DNA of 64,000 nucleotides from Ascochyta rabiei (taxonomy: Eukaryota; Ascomycota; Dothideomycetes; Pleosporales; Didymellaceae). Both the position numbers and the translations under genes were made by a program. The stretch lies in contig NC_082410.1 of NCBI RefSeq assembly GCF_004011695.2, positions 1,860,001 to 1,924,000 on the forward strand. The letters are read 5' to 3'. Below are positions 1 through 12,169 of the stretch, in pieces. Each line of letters begins with the position of its first letter. Positions within the stretch are counted from its first letter, which is position 1. Below the pieces are notes generated by a model, which saw nothing but the letters and a program-made list of their open reading frames with translations, was not told the DNA's origin and searched no databases.

Positions 1-900
1 GTTGTTGGTCTTTCGGAGGGCTGTGGCGCCTGAGGAGCCCCAGGTGCAGAGCATCAGGGAATCTGCGTGAGTGAAGGGGATCTGAGAGCGGAGGAAGGAT
101 TCTCCATCCGCGGGCGGTGCGCAGATGCTGCTGTCTGTGTCGGTATGTGCCTGGTCAAGTGGTTAGATCTTAAAATCTTAAAGTACTTGGCGTCACCCAC
201 TTCTGCCCACAGTCTCGAGTAGAAGACGATGTCGGCCAGCGCAGCAACGTCCTTGATGCCTGTCCTATCAGGCTTCTCGCACTCGACGCTAACGCGCACC
301 TTACCGTGATACCCATACCTGTCCCTCAGCCACTGCACGCACGGTAGCAAGACGTCCGGCATCCGGCCTTCGAAGTGTATCCACACCTCTACCTCATACT
401 GCCCGGCCGGAATCAGTGGCTCGATCGCAGCCTTGAACTCGGCCACGGTCATCTCTTCAAGTGGATTCGCGCTGACAACCGTTCGGGTCAAGTTGGAAGC
501 GGACTGGATGATGTAGCTGCTTGCTGCGACGTGCTCACCGGCTCGGTACTGGAAGAGTCTTGTTGACACATCTGGGAGGGAAGTGATGACTGTCTGCGTA
601 TCCGGGGAGTTCGGGTCAGGCAAAACCGTAAGGAGGAGCAGTTCCGTGGCATATGTCAAGCTCTCCTTGTCGAAATTGTGGTCGGGGAGGAGTTGGGAGA
701 TGACTTCGAGCGTGTTGGCTGTGTTGCCGCCGCGGCGTCGAACCATGCTCGTGGCCCGGAGCTTGCTGTCTTCCTCCGGGAAATGGGGGACGCTGGAGGC
801 AGTCAGCATCACCCGGCCTCGAAAGGCCTCGAGTGTGGTGAGATGCATACGACAGGATGGTGTCCATGTAGACCGCACCGACGCAGATTATGTGCGGCAT
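1..900 (-). CDS. PfkB-family sugar kinase, ketohexokinase-like (3' end outside window)
   Basis: Likely phosphorylates a sugar or sugar derivative with ATP in the cytosol. Exons read 900-851, 792-187 and 130 to the window edge. The introns (850-793 and 186-131, 58 and 56 nt) have GTATGC and GTACTT donors, and the phases fit. The N-terminus (MPHIICVGAVYMDTIL, then VPHFPEEDSKLRA and RRRGGNTANT) matches the PfkB substrate-binding start of ketohexokinases. Later blocks (HFEGRMPDVLLPC, DIVFYSRLWAE, LRSQIPFTHADSLMLCTWG) continue the fold. The last exon reaches the GATAL block just before the edge, so the GAGD catalytic motif lies outside. The second splice junction is less certain than the first. 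The exact substrate cannot be told; ribokinase-like activity is the alternative. Confidence 0.82.
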
Positions 901-1102
901 GACCGAGTTTGCACGGTTTCGGACAAGCTTGGAGGTGATCAGGGTAAGAAAGTTCTTCACCTTGGAATCGCTTTGGTGGAACTCACTGCTATGATGTCAT
1001 CGTCACGAGGTCGAGGTGTGGAAAGCGCGACTTGTTGCATGTTTACATTTGACCTTTCGCGCCGTGCTACTCGGTGAAGTATCGCTAAATGACGACGAGC
1101 TG

Positions 1103-3415
1103 TTACGCTCCTCTCCGCACGTTTGTGCTCATGAGAGTGATTTTCTTCTTTTTCTTGCCCTTTCCCGCTGCGGGCTTCTTCGACGTCGACGACTCGCCTT
1201 CGTCTCCAAGCGACATGGCTTGCGCCTGGGCGATCATCTCTTCCTCCTGCAACAAGTCCTTCTCCCAGCCTTGCAGCCATCCGTCGTCACCGTCGTGCTC
1301 CAAGGGCGCGAGCACGGGCGAAGTACCTGACACAGCCGTAGTGCCCCACACAGTGCGAGGAGCAGATGGGCTGGTAGATGGGGATGCCAGCGATGCGAAG
1401 CCTTCGCCCCGACGAGCAGGCCACGGTGGTGATGTCGATGTGTCCTCGCCGTCTGTGGTGGGCTGACCATCCGGGTTGCTGCTGGACGCCAGTGGCAGGA
1501 AGTCGTTTGCAGAGAAACACTCTGAAATGCTGGGCCGCTTCCTCCGAGCTGAGCTGAACTCAGCATACTCGGCCTTCTCAGCCCGAATCCTTGCCTTTTC
1601 TTCGCGGCCCTCTTTGTCCTGATGCTTCTTCCTCCTCCTCTCGATGTCGGGCATGAAGCGTTCCAAGACCTCGGGCGCAACGGTGTCGGTCCAGTCGCAT
1701 TCGAGGAAACTGACCTCGCAGCCGTATGGCAGGTGGGCAAGGTACTTTGTGCGTTTCCTCAAGTCGTCATCGACGACATGGCCGGTCGAGACACGCTCGA
1801 CGCGCGGTAGGATGGTAGCCGGGAAGGCCGCAAAGTTCTCGAAAGCAGCCTTGAGGATGCGTATGTCAAGCGGAGACAGGTAGTAGTGCATGAGCGCTTG
1901 GTAGAAGAAGTATTCGGACGGTGTGCGGCTTTGGTCGTGGTGTTGTCGATGACGAATCTCGGCAAGTGTTGCTGGCACGCTCGAGCGCGAGGTCTGTGAA
2001 GACATGGACATGTTCCGCTGCTGGCTGTTGTCACTGGGCGCCGGCGCCGGCGCCGGCGCCGGCTCTCCATCGACGTCCTGGCCGGAGGGAAAGAAGTCGG
2101 GAGCCTCTTCGCGGAAGACGATGGGCGCTCTTTTCGGCTTTGGCTCTGCCGGCTTGAGGGCGGATTCGGGCGGATTTCCAATGCCGTGGACTTTTTCTTT
2201 TGTCTCCTGGATGTTCCGGATGGCCTTTTTCGCCCACTGCACGTTGTCATCACCAAACATGACCTCGTCCTCTTGTGCTTGCTGGCGCAGCTCGACAATC
2301 TCCTTGTCGAACTGTTCCATCATGTAGTCCTCTCCCCCTCGAAGTACGCGGGCATAATCCATGACCTCGGCAGCAAAGTACCAGGGAATGTCTTGGTCTT
2401 TGCGCAGGACCTCGGCGCCATCGCGGGGCATGGCCAGCGTGCTTCCCGCGGAGCGCATCACCAGGCGGAGGACCACATCGCCGCCCTCTCTCGGCGGCTC
2501 CCCCTCTTGTCCGACGTACCAGCGCACAGGTTTTGTCTCGGATGGGTAGATGGTGTCGAAGCAGAGCGGGCACTTTTTCGAACGAGCCCTCTTGAGGGGT
2601 TCCTTGGCCTCGTCCTCGGCGTGCATGTAGCGTATCAGACAGGGCAGACAGAAGATGTGTCCGCATCTGGCCATTCTCGGAGCTACCGGCGTTCCTAGAC
2701 AGATGGGACACGACGCGTGCTGGGAGACGGACGAGGCCAGGATCTGCAGGACGTTGTTCCAGTCCAGGTGGATGTCGGCGTCGACGCGCTGAGCGCGATA
2801 GTCACCACGCGGATCGACGATGAAGCGGTAGTTGGCGTGGACATATCTGGGCGCTGTCAGTGCTGCACTCTGCTCGCGTCGTGTTGGGCGCGTTGGGCGC
2901 GTTGGGCGCGTTGGGCGCGTTGGGTGCGTTGGGTGCGTTGGGTGCGTTCGCCGCGTACCTCGCCTTGTCTGTGGCATGGTAGCCGGAGCCGACGCCCCAG
3001 GCAGGGACGCGTCGATAGCTCCTGCCGTGGGCGTGGGCGTGGTGGAGGTTTGGGGGGCGGGGCGGGAGGTTGAAGTTCATCAGGTGGGTTATGGACGTCT
3101 GCCCTTTTCGGTTGCTGGAGGGAGGCATGGCGAGCTGGGCTGTCAGCACAAGGCAGCTCTGCAGGAGGCGGGGGCACCGACCGAGTCGGCTAGGGAATCC
3201 TCATGGGCCTGGCGAAACTTGTTGGAGCCCTTGTTCTGCTTCTTGCCGGGCTGCTGGTTCCTCGGCGTGGGGGCGTTCTTGAAGGGGAGAGTACCCCGCT
3301 GGTGGCCGAAGAAGTGGACGGTGGCCGAGGCCGACTGGTTCTGGGCGGGCGGCTGGGGAGCGGTGGGCGCAGAGAGCTTGGAGGACGAGGCGGCCGGGGG
3401 TGGGTTCGAGGACAT
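1103..3415 (-). CDS. mag2: Mag2/RNF10-type RING finger protein
   Basis: Probable E3 ubiquitin ligase of the RNF10/Mag2 family, linked in other fungi to ubiquitylation of stalled ribosomal subunits. Exons 3415-3182, 3134-2959 and 2846-1103 give 717 aa. A C3HC4 RING lies at about 183-232 (CPICLGTP, CGHIFCLPC, CPLC), preceded by the family block YVHANYRFIVDPRGDY. The N-terminus (MSSNPPPAASSSKL, later HFFGHQRG and NRKGQTSITHLMNF) is typical of the fungal orthologs. Intron 2 (2958-2847) contains a 9-bp tandem array. If the array is read as coding it gives a spurious TRPTRPTRP start at 2977. Intron 1 (3181-3135, 47 nt) is supported by phase but is short. It diverges from the UBP3 gene across about 1 kb. 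In yeast Ubp3 acts on related ribosome substrates, so the pairing is suggestive only. Confidence 0.85.
2847..2958 (-). repeat. Intronic minisatellite in mag2 intron 2
   Basis: On the plus strand about seven tandem copies of a 9-bp unit, GTTGGGCGC or GTTGGGTGC, occupy about 2882-2948, wholly inside the predicted intron. The copies differ only by C/T. Unit length is a multiple of three, so the frame stays open across the intron. Confidence 0.8.
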
Positions 3416-3957
3416 GATGCTGCCCGCGCGGGTGGATCACGAAGACGGGGTTCCAGCGCAGCACGCCCTGCTCGGCTCGCCTACGAAGAATGGGCGAAAG
3501 AGAGGCGGACGGCAAAGGAGAGGGGGCTAACCAGGGGACGTGGACAGGCGCTGTTTGGTTTGGGTGGTGAAGGGCTGGGTCCCCCAGAGGGATGGACGGA
3601 GAGTCAGCGTGGGTGGCAACGCAACCGTGGGTAGACCATGACGAGGGTCATCACGTGGACTCGGACAGCTGCGCTGCACCCATCGCGATGCCGCGGTTCG
3701 GGGATTGATGAAGCAGCTTGAGCAGCTTGGCCAGCAGGACCAGCTTGGCCAGCAGGACCAGCAGGACCAGCAGCCTTGGTGGCGCGTCGACTGCCGCAGA
3801 ATTGAATATTGGACAGACCGTGGTTGAAGAGCTCCCGCTTCAGCTTGGCTGGTCCGGACTCCGCACAGACTTGGCTTTCTCTCGGACACGGACACGGGCA
3901 CGGGCACGGGCACGGGCACGTCCACGGCTCGCAGCCCTCCCCCACGACGACGCCGGC

Positions 3958-3999
<42 letters not shown>

Positions 4000-4414
4000 C
4001 CTCGACGACCACGCCCCGACGCCGCCCACCACGCCTCTCCGCGTCTCCCATCCCCGGGCCGTCTCGACTGCGCTCATGTCGTGCTGATACAATGACAGCG
4101 TGTCTGGCCCGCCGTCCCGCTGCCCGTCTCCGCTCGCCGCATCTCGTCGCGCGACCCGCCTCTGCCTCTGCCTCTGCCTCTGCCTCTGCCTCTGCTTCTG
4201 CCTCTGCGACCCGGCCGTGATTCCTGCACGGCACCACGCCCACCACCTGCTGGCCTCGCCCTCGCGCCGCCCACCGACCCGGCGTCTCGTGCCGCCGCTC
4301 CCCTCGCCCTCGCCCTCGCCCTCGCCCTCGCGCGTCCGCCCGTTGCCTCGCAGGCTGGCCGCGCGGTCGTGCTGACCAGCGCCCGCCACCGCCATCGAGG
4401 CAGCACCGCCGCCC
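3416..4414. repeat. mag2-UBP3 divergent intergenic region, dense in microsatellites
   Basis: No gene is supported here. It must hold both promoters and 5' UTRs. Simple repeats seen: CCAGCAGGA-like units at 3720-3775, GGGCAC hexamers at 3890-3920, a CAG run of about 13 units at 3960-4001, CTGCCT hexamers at 4157-4206, and CTCGCC hexamers at 4302-4332. Long reading frames across this stretch are by-products of three- and six-base repeats. Confidence 0.75.
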
Positions 4415-7241
4415 ATGATGCCCGGCCACATGCCCCCCGGCGCGCCCATGCACCAGGCCCGCCGCCAGATGGAGCTCCCGTACCCGCACTACTACGCCGC
4501 GCCGCCGCAGGCACACTCGCCCGTCTACCACAACCCGTATGCGCCCGTCTACCACCACCACCACCACCACCCCCACCCCCCCAGCACTATGGCCCGCCGC
4601 ACGCCTACCCCCAGCCCATGCCGCACATGCAGCCATGGAGCCCCTACCACCCGCCCCAGCCCATGCCTCAGCCCCCGCCACAGCCACAGCCACAGCCACA
4701 GCCGCAGCCACCGCCCCAGCCCCAGTACAACATGCCCCCGCGCCAGTTCCAGCCTCTCGCCTCGCCCGTCGTCGTCTCCTCGCACCCGCACATGGCCGGC
4801 ATGCCCCCCGCCATCCCCGCCCTCGCCCAGACGCCGCCCATCGCCCACTCGCACACGCCCCCGCCCGCCCTGCAGCGCACACACACGCCCCAGCAGCCGC
4901 CCTCGCCGCCCTCGCTGGGCCCGTACGCGCGCCGTCTTGATTTCGTGCCCCGTGCCCCGCCTGCACCGCCTGCACCGCCTGCACCGCCTGCACCGCCTGC
5001 ACCGCCTGCGCCCTCTGTGCTCGCCTCCCTGGCCACCTCTCCCCCCGTCGCAGAGTCCGAGCCCGTGCCGTCTGTCGCCCAGCCAGCCACGTTCAAGCCC
5101 TTCTACCCGCCCCTGCCCTGGCTCTCTGTCCCCGACGCACACTTTCCCGCCCCTGCTGCAGCCCGGAGGAGGAGGAGAAGGAGGCGCGGCCCCGTTCCGC
5201 CCCAGGAGCAAGGCCTCGCGCTGCCTTCGCGCCGGCAGCATGTCCTCGCCCACGCAAAGGCGACAGAAGACTCGCCACGCGCCGAGCACGAGTCGGCAGG
5301 AGAACCAGACGAGTCCCAGGCCTCCACCATGGCCGCGCCCTCCGACGCCGAGCTCGACACCCCCTCCACCTCGCACCCACCGTCCGAGATGGACGCGCCC
5401 TCGGTTCAGCCAGCGGCTGCCCAGACAGCCGCCGCCGCGCCCAAGCACGCCCGCAACACGACCAAGCCCGCTGTCCCGCTGATCCCCATCAAGACCGCCA
5501 GGGCACCAAGCGCGGCTTCGACCACCCACAAGTCGCTCAAGTCTGCCCCTGCTGAGAAGCCTCAGCCAACGACGGTAGACCCACTCGCTGCCCCTGCGCC
5601 GGAAGCCCCTAAACCCGCCGCACCCGCCGTCCCAAAGTCATGGGCTGAGCTGCTGCGCGCCAAGAACGCTGCAGCCGCACCGCAAGCTCCCGCCCAGGCA
5701 CAGCCGCCAGCCGCCTCAAACGGTGCGGTGAGCGCAAACGGTCCTGTGACATCCAAGAGCAGCTCCCTCGCAGAGGTCCTTGCGTCCTACGCTGTCGACG
5801 CTGAAAGCAAGGTCTCGTTCATCGAGCCTCGTGGCCTTGTAAATACGGGCAACCTTTGTTACATGAATTCTGTAGGTGCTGCATCCACGTCCGAGCTTCA
5901 CCACTAACCCTTCGCCAGGTCCTTCAGGTACTCCTCTTCTGCGCGCCCTTTTATGACTTCCTGGACCAGACGGCAAAGCGCGCTGTGCATAGCTTCAAGT
6001 CGGAGACCCCTCTCGTTGACGCCATGATCATGTTCCTGCGCGACTTCAAAGTCATCGACTCGGCCAGCTCGGCCGAGCAGCTGCGCTTGCGTTTGAAGGT
6101 GGACGAGCTGGAGCAGTACGGCGACCCCCTGACCCCTGAGTACGTCTACGACACCATCAGGCGATTGCCTCGTTTCGACAACATGAAGCGGGGCTCACAG
6201 GAAGACGCCGAGGAGTTTCTGGGCTTCCTTCTCGCCGGGCTGCACGACGACTGTGCCCACGTGATTAAAAAGGGCAAGACCGATGCGGCACACAACGGCA
6301 CATCGCCAGACGCCGATCCGTCAGACTCCACCGATGGCGGCTGGCTCGAAGTCACAGCGAAGCAGAAGACGTCACACACCCAGTCTTCTGGCGCCGTCGA
6401 GGTCGAAACACCCATCACCAAAATCTTTGGCGGCAAGCTCCGCTCCGAGTACAGGAAGGCGGGTGAGAAGCCGTCGGTCACTTTCGAACCCTACCAGCCT
6501 TTGCAGCTCGACATTGGCGAGCCACACATCAACAACATCTCGGACGCGCTGAAGAACCTGACGCGTCTGGAGACGTTGGACAGTGCCGTTCGCGGCGCTC
6601 GCGCCTCTACCAAGCAGGTGCACATCGAGACCCTGCCGCCGGTTCTCATCCTCCATCTGAAGCGCTTCCACTACGACGAAAAGGGCCCGCAGAAGATCTG
6701 GAAGAAGATCGGCTACCCCCTTGAGCTGGAAATCCCCAAGGAGGTGTTCCCTCAGCACAAGCGTGGAGGCTACCAAGCACAGGGTGGATTCCCCAAGTAC
6801 AGGCTGACGGGTGTCGTCTATCACCACGGCAAGAATGCCAGCGGCGGCCACTACACCGTCGATCTTCGCCGACAAGAGGGCAAGGAGTGGATCCGCATGG
6901 ACGACACTGTGATCCGTCGCATCCGCGCCGAGGACGTCGCCGAGGGGGGCGCTGAAGAGGACCCCAAGCTGCTGGCTGCTGCTCTTGAGCAGCACAAGAA
7001 CGACGCCGGTAAGAGCAAGAATTTCTTTGCACAGATCGACATGGACGAGGAGGCCTCAGACAAGGGAGGCTGGAACCAAGTCAATGGTACAGACAAGAAG
7101 GACAGCACCAAGAAGTGGGCTGGTGTTGTCAACGGCACAGCGACACCCAACTCGGCGGGGAAGCGAACGCCACTTGCAAAGGAGAACGTGAGGGACAACA
7201 AGGTGGCGTACATTCTGTTCTACCAACGCATCGAGTCATGA
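4415..7241 (+). CDS. UBP3: Ubp3/USP10-type ubiquitin C-terminal hydrolase (apparent frameshift near the 5' end)
   Basis: Cysteine protease that removes ubiquitin from proteins. Exons 4415-5871 and 5919-7241 (intron 5872-5918) encode about 926 aa once a one-base frame change is allowed. The Cys box GLVNTGNLCYMNS puts the nucleophile near residue 482. The His box has GGHYTVDL with His near 797, and WIRMDD gives the third catalytic residue near 814. The N-terminal 440 residues are Pro/Gln/Ala-rich and disordered, as in fungal orthologs. The true start MMPGHMPPGAPMHQAR and its continuation QHYGPPHAYPQPMP lie in different frames. They meet at a run of seven C at 4576-4582, and one more C would join them. 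No credible intron explains this: the only GT-AG option is 38 nt with no branch site. Either a sequencing slip or a real null or short-isoform allele. Confidence 0.88.
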
Positions 7242-7621
7242 GAGCGGGCTCGAACGGAGACGAACAGAACGTATGTTAAGAATTTTCACGACCAAAAGTC
7301 ATCAGCAGCATTGCCATGGCAGGGAAAAGCATATCCACAAGCGCAGAGCCGTGGATGAGTGTTCATCGACCGTCATCGACCGTCATCGACACCGTCTGTT
7401 GATGGACAAAAGAAGAGCAGGAGCATGTAGGGGAGAAGATGCCCTCCAGGGCGTCAAAAAATAATTGGAAGAAGACGATGCATAATTCAAGCAACATGCT
7501 CTGCTTCCGTGATGTCTTGATCTTCGACTTGTAGTCTGTGCGCTAGCCCCTCCACCCCACCTTGGACGTCAGGTATCAATCAACACAACACAACAACGAG
7601 CTCTGTACGGTTACCAACACA
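7242..7621. other. Intergenic, UBP3 3' side and DLH promoter
   Basis: No gene seen. A 12-bp unit (TCATCGACCG plus two bases) is repeated about three times at 7364-7392. The rest should be the UBP3 3' UTR and the promoter of the next gene. Confidence 0.5.
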
Positions 7622-8698
7622 ATGCTCATCACAGAGACACACAGGGATGTCCCGACCCAGGCGGGCGGTGACATGCGTAGGTGCTCGATGGAGTGTTTCT
7701 CTGGTGCGAGTAGCTAAATTTCAGCAGGGGTCTTCCTCTTCCACCCGACTATTGCAAACTACCCAAAGGCAAAGTTCCCCGGCGTTGTTGTGTTTTCTGA
7801 AATCTACCAGGGTGCGTGGTGAAATTTCAAGTCTGAATCGTTACTTTCTGACCACCGTCTTGCCGCCTGCTCTCCCCATCCATCTCACATCTTCCAGTGA
7901 CGGGCCCCGTAGCTCGGTTCGCACGCCAGATTGCATCCCAAGGCTACATTGTCGCCGCCCCATCCTCGTACCACGAGTTCACTGGCCCAGAGGCTCTAGC
8001 CTACGACGGCCCGGGCACCGACGCCGGAAACGAGTGGAAAATCACCAAGAAACTCGAGGCGTACGACGAAGACGCCAAACTCTCCGTCGACATCCTCCTC
8101 GATCTCCCAACGTGCAATGGCCGGATCGGCGCCACGGGTACGTTGCTTCCCACGCTCACCCTCGTGATGACATGGCATGCTGAGACGCACAGGCATGTGT
8201 CTCGGCGGGCACCTCGCATACCGCTGCGCTCTCGACCCGCGCGTCGCGTCCGCAATCTGCTACTTCGCGACCGACGTGCACAGCGGCACGCTCGGCGCCG
8301 GGAAGAGCGACGACTCGCTGCAGCGCGCGCGCGACATCCAAGGCGAGCTGGTCCTGATCTTCGGGAAAATGGACAACCACGTCCCCGCCGCGGGGCGCGA
8401 TCTGATCCGCAAGACGCTGCACGAGGCCGGGGTGACGTTTAGCTTCTACGAGCCCGCGTGGGCACAACGTACGTTGTATTTTCCTCTTCTCCCACTTCCC
8501 CCATCGTCATGACGCGTGGTGAGAGTACCCACTGACGGAGCAGATGCCTTTATCCGCGACGAACTCAGCAAAGGCCGATACGACGCCGCGCTCTCCGGCA
8601 TCTGCTTCGAGATGCTGAAGGAGCTGTTCAGCCGCACGCTGCGCGCTGACCTCGGCCCGCGGACTGGCGGAGACGTCGAGATCGAGGACGTTTGCTAG
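7622..8698 (+). CDS. Dienelactone hydrolase family protein
   Basis: Alpha/beta hydrolase, probably cytosolic; dienelactone hydrolases open lactone rings in aromatic breakdown, but the substrate of this fungal branch is unknown. Five exons: 7622-7676, 7728-7811, 7898-8137, 8193-8468 and 8544-8698, giving 269 aa. All introns are GT-AG and every phase closes. The triad is visible: Cys129 in GMCLGGH (at an exon junction), Asp187 in KMDNHVP, and His219 in AQHAF, whose codon is split by the last intron. The start MLITETHRDVPTQAGG is the usual one for this subfamily. The C-terminus EIEDVC is also conserved in relatives from memory. Length is normal. Confidence 0.85.
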
Positions 8699-9960
8699 AC
8701 GGCGAGCGCGCAGTTTAGCAGAAAGAAGAAATAAAAAGAAAAGAGTTAACACCATCTACCTCCTCAGCTTTTCCTAAAATAATGCGTTTTACCTTCTTCT
8801 AGTAGGGTTTAGAAGTAGAACTAACAGCGCTGTATACTCTATCCATCTATCTATCTCTACCTCCTAACTACTAACTACACTACACTCTAACCCTACCCTC
8901 TAGCGTAGTACACATTTTAAACCTACAACACTTACTAAACAGCAAGCACATAACAGAGCAGAAACAAAGAAAAAGAAAGAAAAAAGCAAAAAAAAGAAAA
9001 AAAAAAGAAAAAAAAGTAAAAAAAAAGAATACAGCAGCAACTAGGAAATGCATGTCAGGCTCCAGTAATAACCTCTTAGCCTCTAGTATGTAGCAGTGTC
9101 CACCTCTAACCTAGTACAGCAAACAAGTACAGTTCTAACCCATCCACTCACCATCTAAGTAAGCATTAATTATTAGGCTCTCAGCCTTACTCTCAGCCTT
9201 AGGCATGTGGATGCGTCCACCTCTGACCTGTAGGAAGCCTTAGGGCAAATAAGTACTGTTCTGGCCGCTGTCTCACTATCAAAGTGAGCATTGTTACCTT
9301 TTTGAGGCATGCTTGGCACGGTGGGCAGAGCTGTGGCCTTGACATTAATACCTTTTAGTTGCTTAGCACAGTAGGTTAAGGTAGAGCTATAGCCTGATGA
9401 TACTACGTATAGCTAGCCTAGCCTAGCCTAGCCCAGCCCAGCCTATTCTATTATATTATATTCTATCCTATTATATTTTATTCTATCCTATTATATTATA
9501 TTACATCACTGCCTACCTGTAGGTTCCTAGCAGCGATTACCTTGCACCTTGGACCTAGCAGGGCGCGAAGCGCTGTTCCAGCCATAGGCGCGCTTGCTGG
9601 CTTGGCTGTCTGGGTATATAGTTTTGCCACTATTTAATATTTTTGGAATGCTGGGCGAGCTGGGGCTGGGCTGGGGCTGGGCTGGGGCTTGGGGTTTGCT
9701 GTGCTGTGCTGTGCTGTGCTACTGGATATAGTGCTTGGGTGGGGAGTTTAGTTGTTGTTGTTGTTGTTCTTCTTCTTCTTCGTATTATTATTATGATAAT
9801 AATAGGATACTAGCAAGTGTAGAGCTAGACAAGACATTAATTCTTCACTACTAAAACAGGGGGTTTATACCGGGAACGAAGGGGAGTAGCACAATATGCA
9901 CAGGTTGGTTAGTTTGTGTAGAGTCAACAGAGCAAGTGTGGCCGTGGCTGAAGAGGTGAA
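8699..9960. repeat. Degraded AT-rich repeat region without genes
   Basis: Composition changes abruptly after the DLH stop. It contains an A-rich tract at 8955-9030 and diverged tandem copies: 9072-9176 matches 9189-9300, and 9296-9345 matches 9349-9400. It also has TAGCC runs near 9416-9440, TTATATTATATTCTATCC-like repeats at 9446-9505, and TGCTG, TTG and TTC runs at 9690-9785. The copies differ mainly by C/T and G/A transitions. It looks like a decayed transposon or subrepeat block hit by repeat-induced point mutation (RIP). No open transposase frame is left. Confidence 0.6.
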
Positions 9961-10065
9961 ATGTGATTCGATTCAATGCTGTTCGCTACACTATGCACGT
10001 CACCATGATGCGTTCCCTGCTCCTGCGTCTATCGCACATTACATCCACACACGTCTTCCGCACGC

Positions 10066-10595
10066 CTAGTACTGGCCGGCGGCGGCCTGGCACGCCTTGA
10101 GCTGGTCGAGGTACCACCCGCAGATGGTCAGGCTGCCCTGGTTCTCGTCCATGCACTTGCGGAACGTGTTGACGTTCTCTGCGCACGGCCCGGCCTGCTG
10201 CTGCGCCGACGAGTTGACGCTGTGCTGCTGTGCGAACTCGGTGGTCTGGGGCGCGGCTTCGGCGGGCGCGCTGCTGCCGCCGCTGAACCAACCGCCGACT
10301 GCGTGGCCGATGGAGGATCCGACGGCTACACCGCTGGTGGGGGGTTAGTGGAGATTCCGTGCGCGTGGCGCGAGGGAGAGACGTACGCAGCTGTCGAGGC
10401 CATCTGGCCGAACAGACCAGGGCCCTGGGGCGTGGCAGCGGCTGGGGGTGCAGCCTGGCCGGTGGGCGAGGCGTGCTGGGGCGCGGCAGCAGTCGAGTGC
10501 TGGCGAGCGGGCGCCGGAGCCGTGGTTGCGGGCCTTGCGGCGGGGACGGTAGGCCTAGGGCGGACGGGCGCGGCTCCTCCACGTTGACGGGGCAT
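10066..10595 (-). CDS. mix17: Mix17/CHCHD2-type twin CX9C mitochondrial protein
   Basis: Small intermembrane-space protein needed for normal respiration. Exons 10595-10387 and 10333-10066 (intron 10386-10334, 53 nt) give 158 aa. The N-terminus MPRQRGGAAPVRPRP is basic and Ala/Pro-rich, as in the family. A glycine-rich hydrophobic block follows (GLFGQMAS, then GVAVGSSIGHAVGGWF). The C-terminal CHCH domain has both CX9C pairs intact (CAENVNTFRKC and CGWYLDQLKAC), the substrate of Mia40 oxidative import. It lies upstream of, and in the same direction as, the Rac gene's 3' end, with 680 bp between. Confidence 0.9.
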
Positions 10596-11274
10596 GGTTG
10601 CTGATGGATGGGGTGGTTTGGGGTTGTTGGAGAGATTGACGGAGTTGGTGGTGGTTGGGTGCGATGCGAAGGCAAATCGACGGCATCTTGAAGAGGTCCG
10701 AGGTTTCTCGAAGGTCCGGTGCTAGCGCGTTATGCTTACACTGAGCGTTGTGATTGGCTGCACCGCAAGCGTCGTTCCGAATGTCTGCAGCAGGCAGCAG
10801 GGGTTCAGATCGAATGCGAACACGAACACCACGCGGGTGTGGTTACGAGTCTCGCATTCACGTGTCAGCAAAACGCACTGTTCAAAGGTACACGTCATGC
10901 ACGAGCTGCTCAGAAACCAATGCGTGATATTCAGAAGACAAACGTCTATCGTAAATGCTAAGCCCAGATCCGCAGTCCACCGCGCCAAAGAGAGCGACGT
11001 AGCCAAACGCTTCGTAAGCGTAGACACTGCCCTGTCCGGTCGGCCGCACAAGAGGTAGGCAAGATGCTATGAAGCAAATGCTGATGTAGGAGGGTATGAG
11101 CGTGAGGAGCACCAGCACGTTTCGCGCGCCGTGGGAGTGTGCTGAGATGGGTGGGTATGTTCGTTTCTGCAGGACCGCTCCGGGGCGCTGGGTGCCGTGG
11201 ACGCATTATGTTCAAGCTCCCCGTTGTCCACGATGACGCCAGATGACCGCCGTGCCTGCTGCGCCGGTTGTTGC
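10596..11274. other. Intergenic between mix17 start and rac stop
   Basis: No gene supported. Short frames on both strands lack recognisable domains. It should contain the mix17 promoter and rac 3' UTR. Confidence 0.5.

Positions 11275-12169
<895 letters not shown>

Noticed and set aside
54..878. Treating the left-edge kinase as one 274-aa single-exon gene
   Set aside because: Its first and last residues are intron translation; two phase-consistent introns restore the PfkB N-terminus and the later strand-helix blocks.
4547..4584. Possible 38-nt intron to explain the UBP3 frame change
   Set aside because: Too short, no branch-site consensus and it would delete the conserved His/Pro stretch; a homopolymer indel is simpler.
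3527..5002. Minus-strand frame of about 490 codons over the mag2-UBP3 region
   Set aside because: Low-complexity Ala/Gly/Arg translation of GC-rich microsatellites and of the antisense of UBP3.
7897..8442. Continuous frame through the middle of the DLH gene
   Set aside because: It reads through an intron (8138-8192) and leaves the conserved frame; the spliced model keeps the Cys-Asp-His triad.
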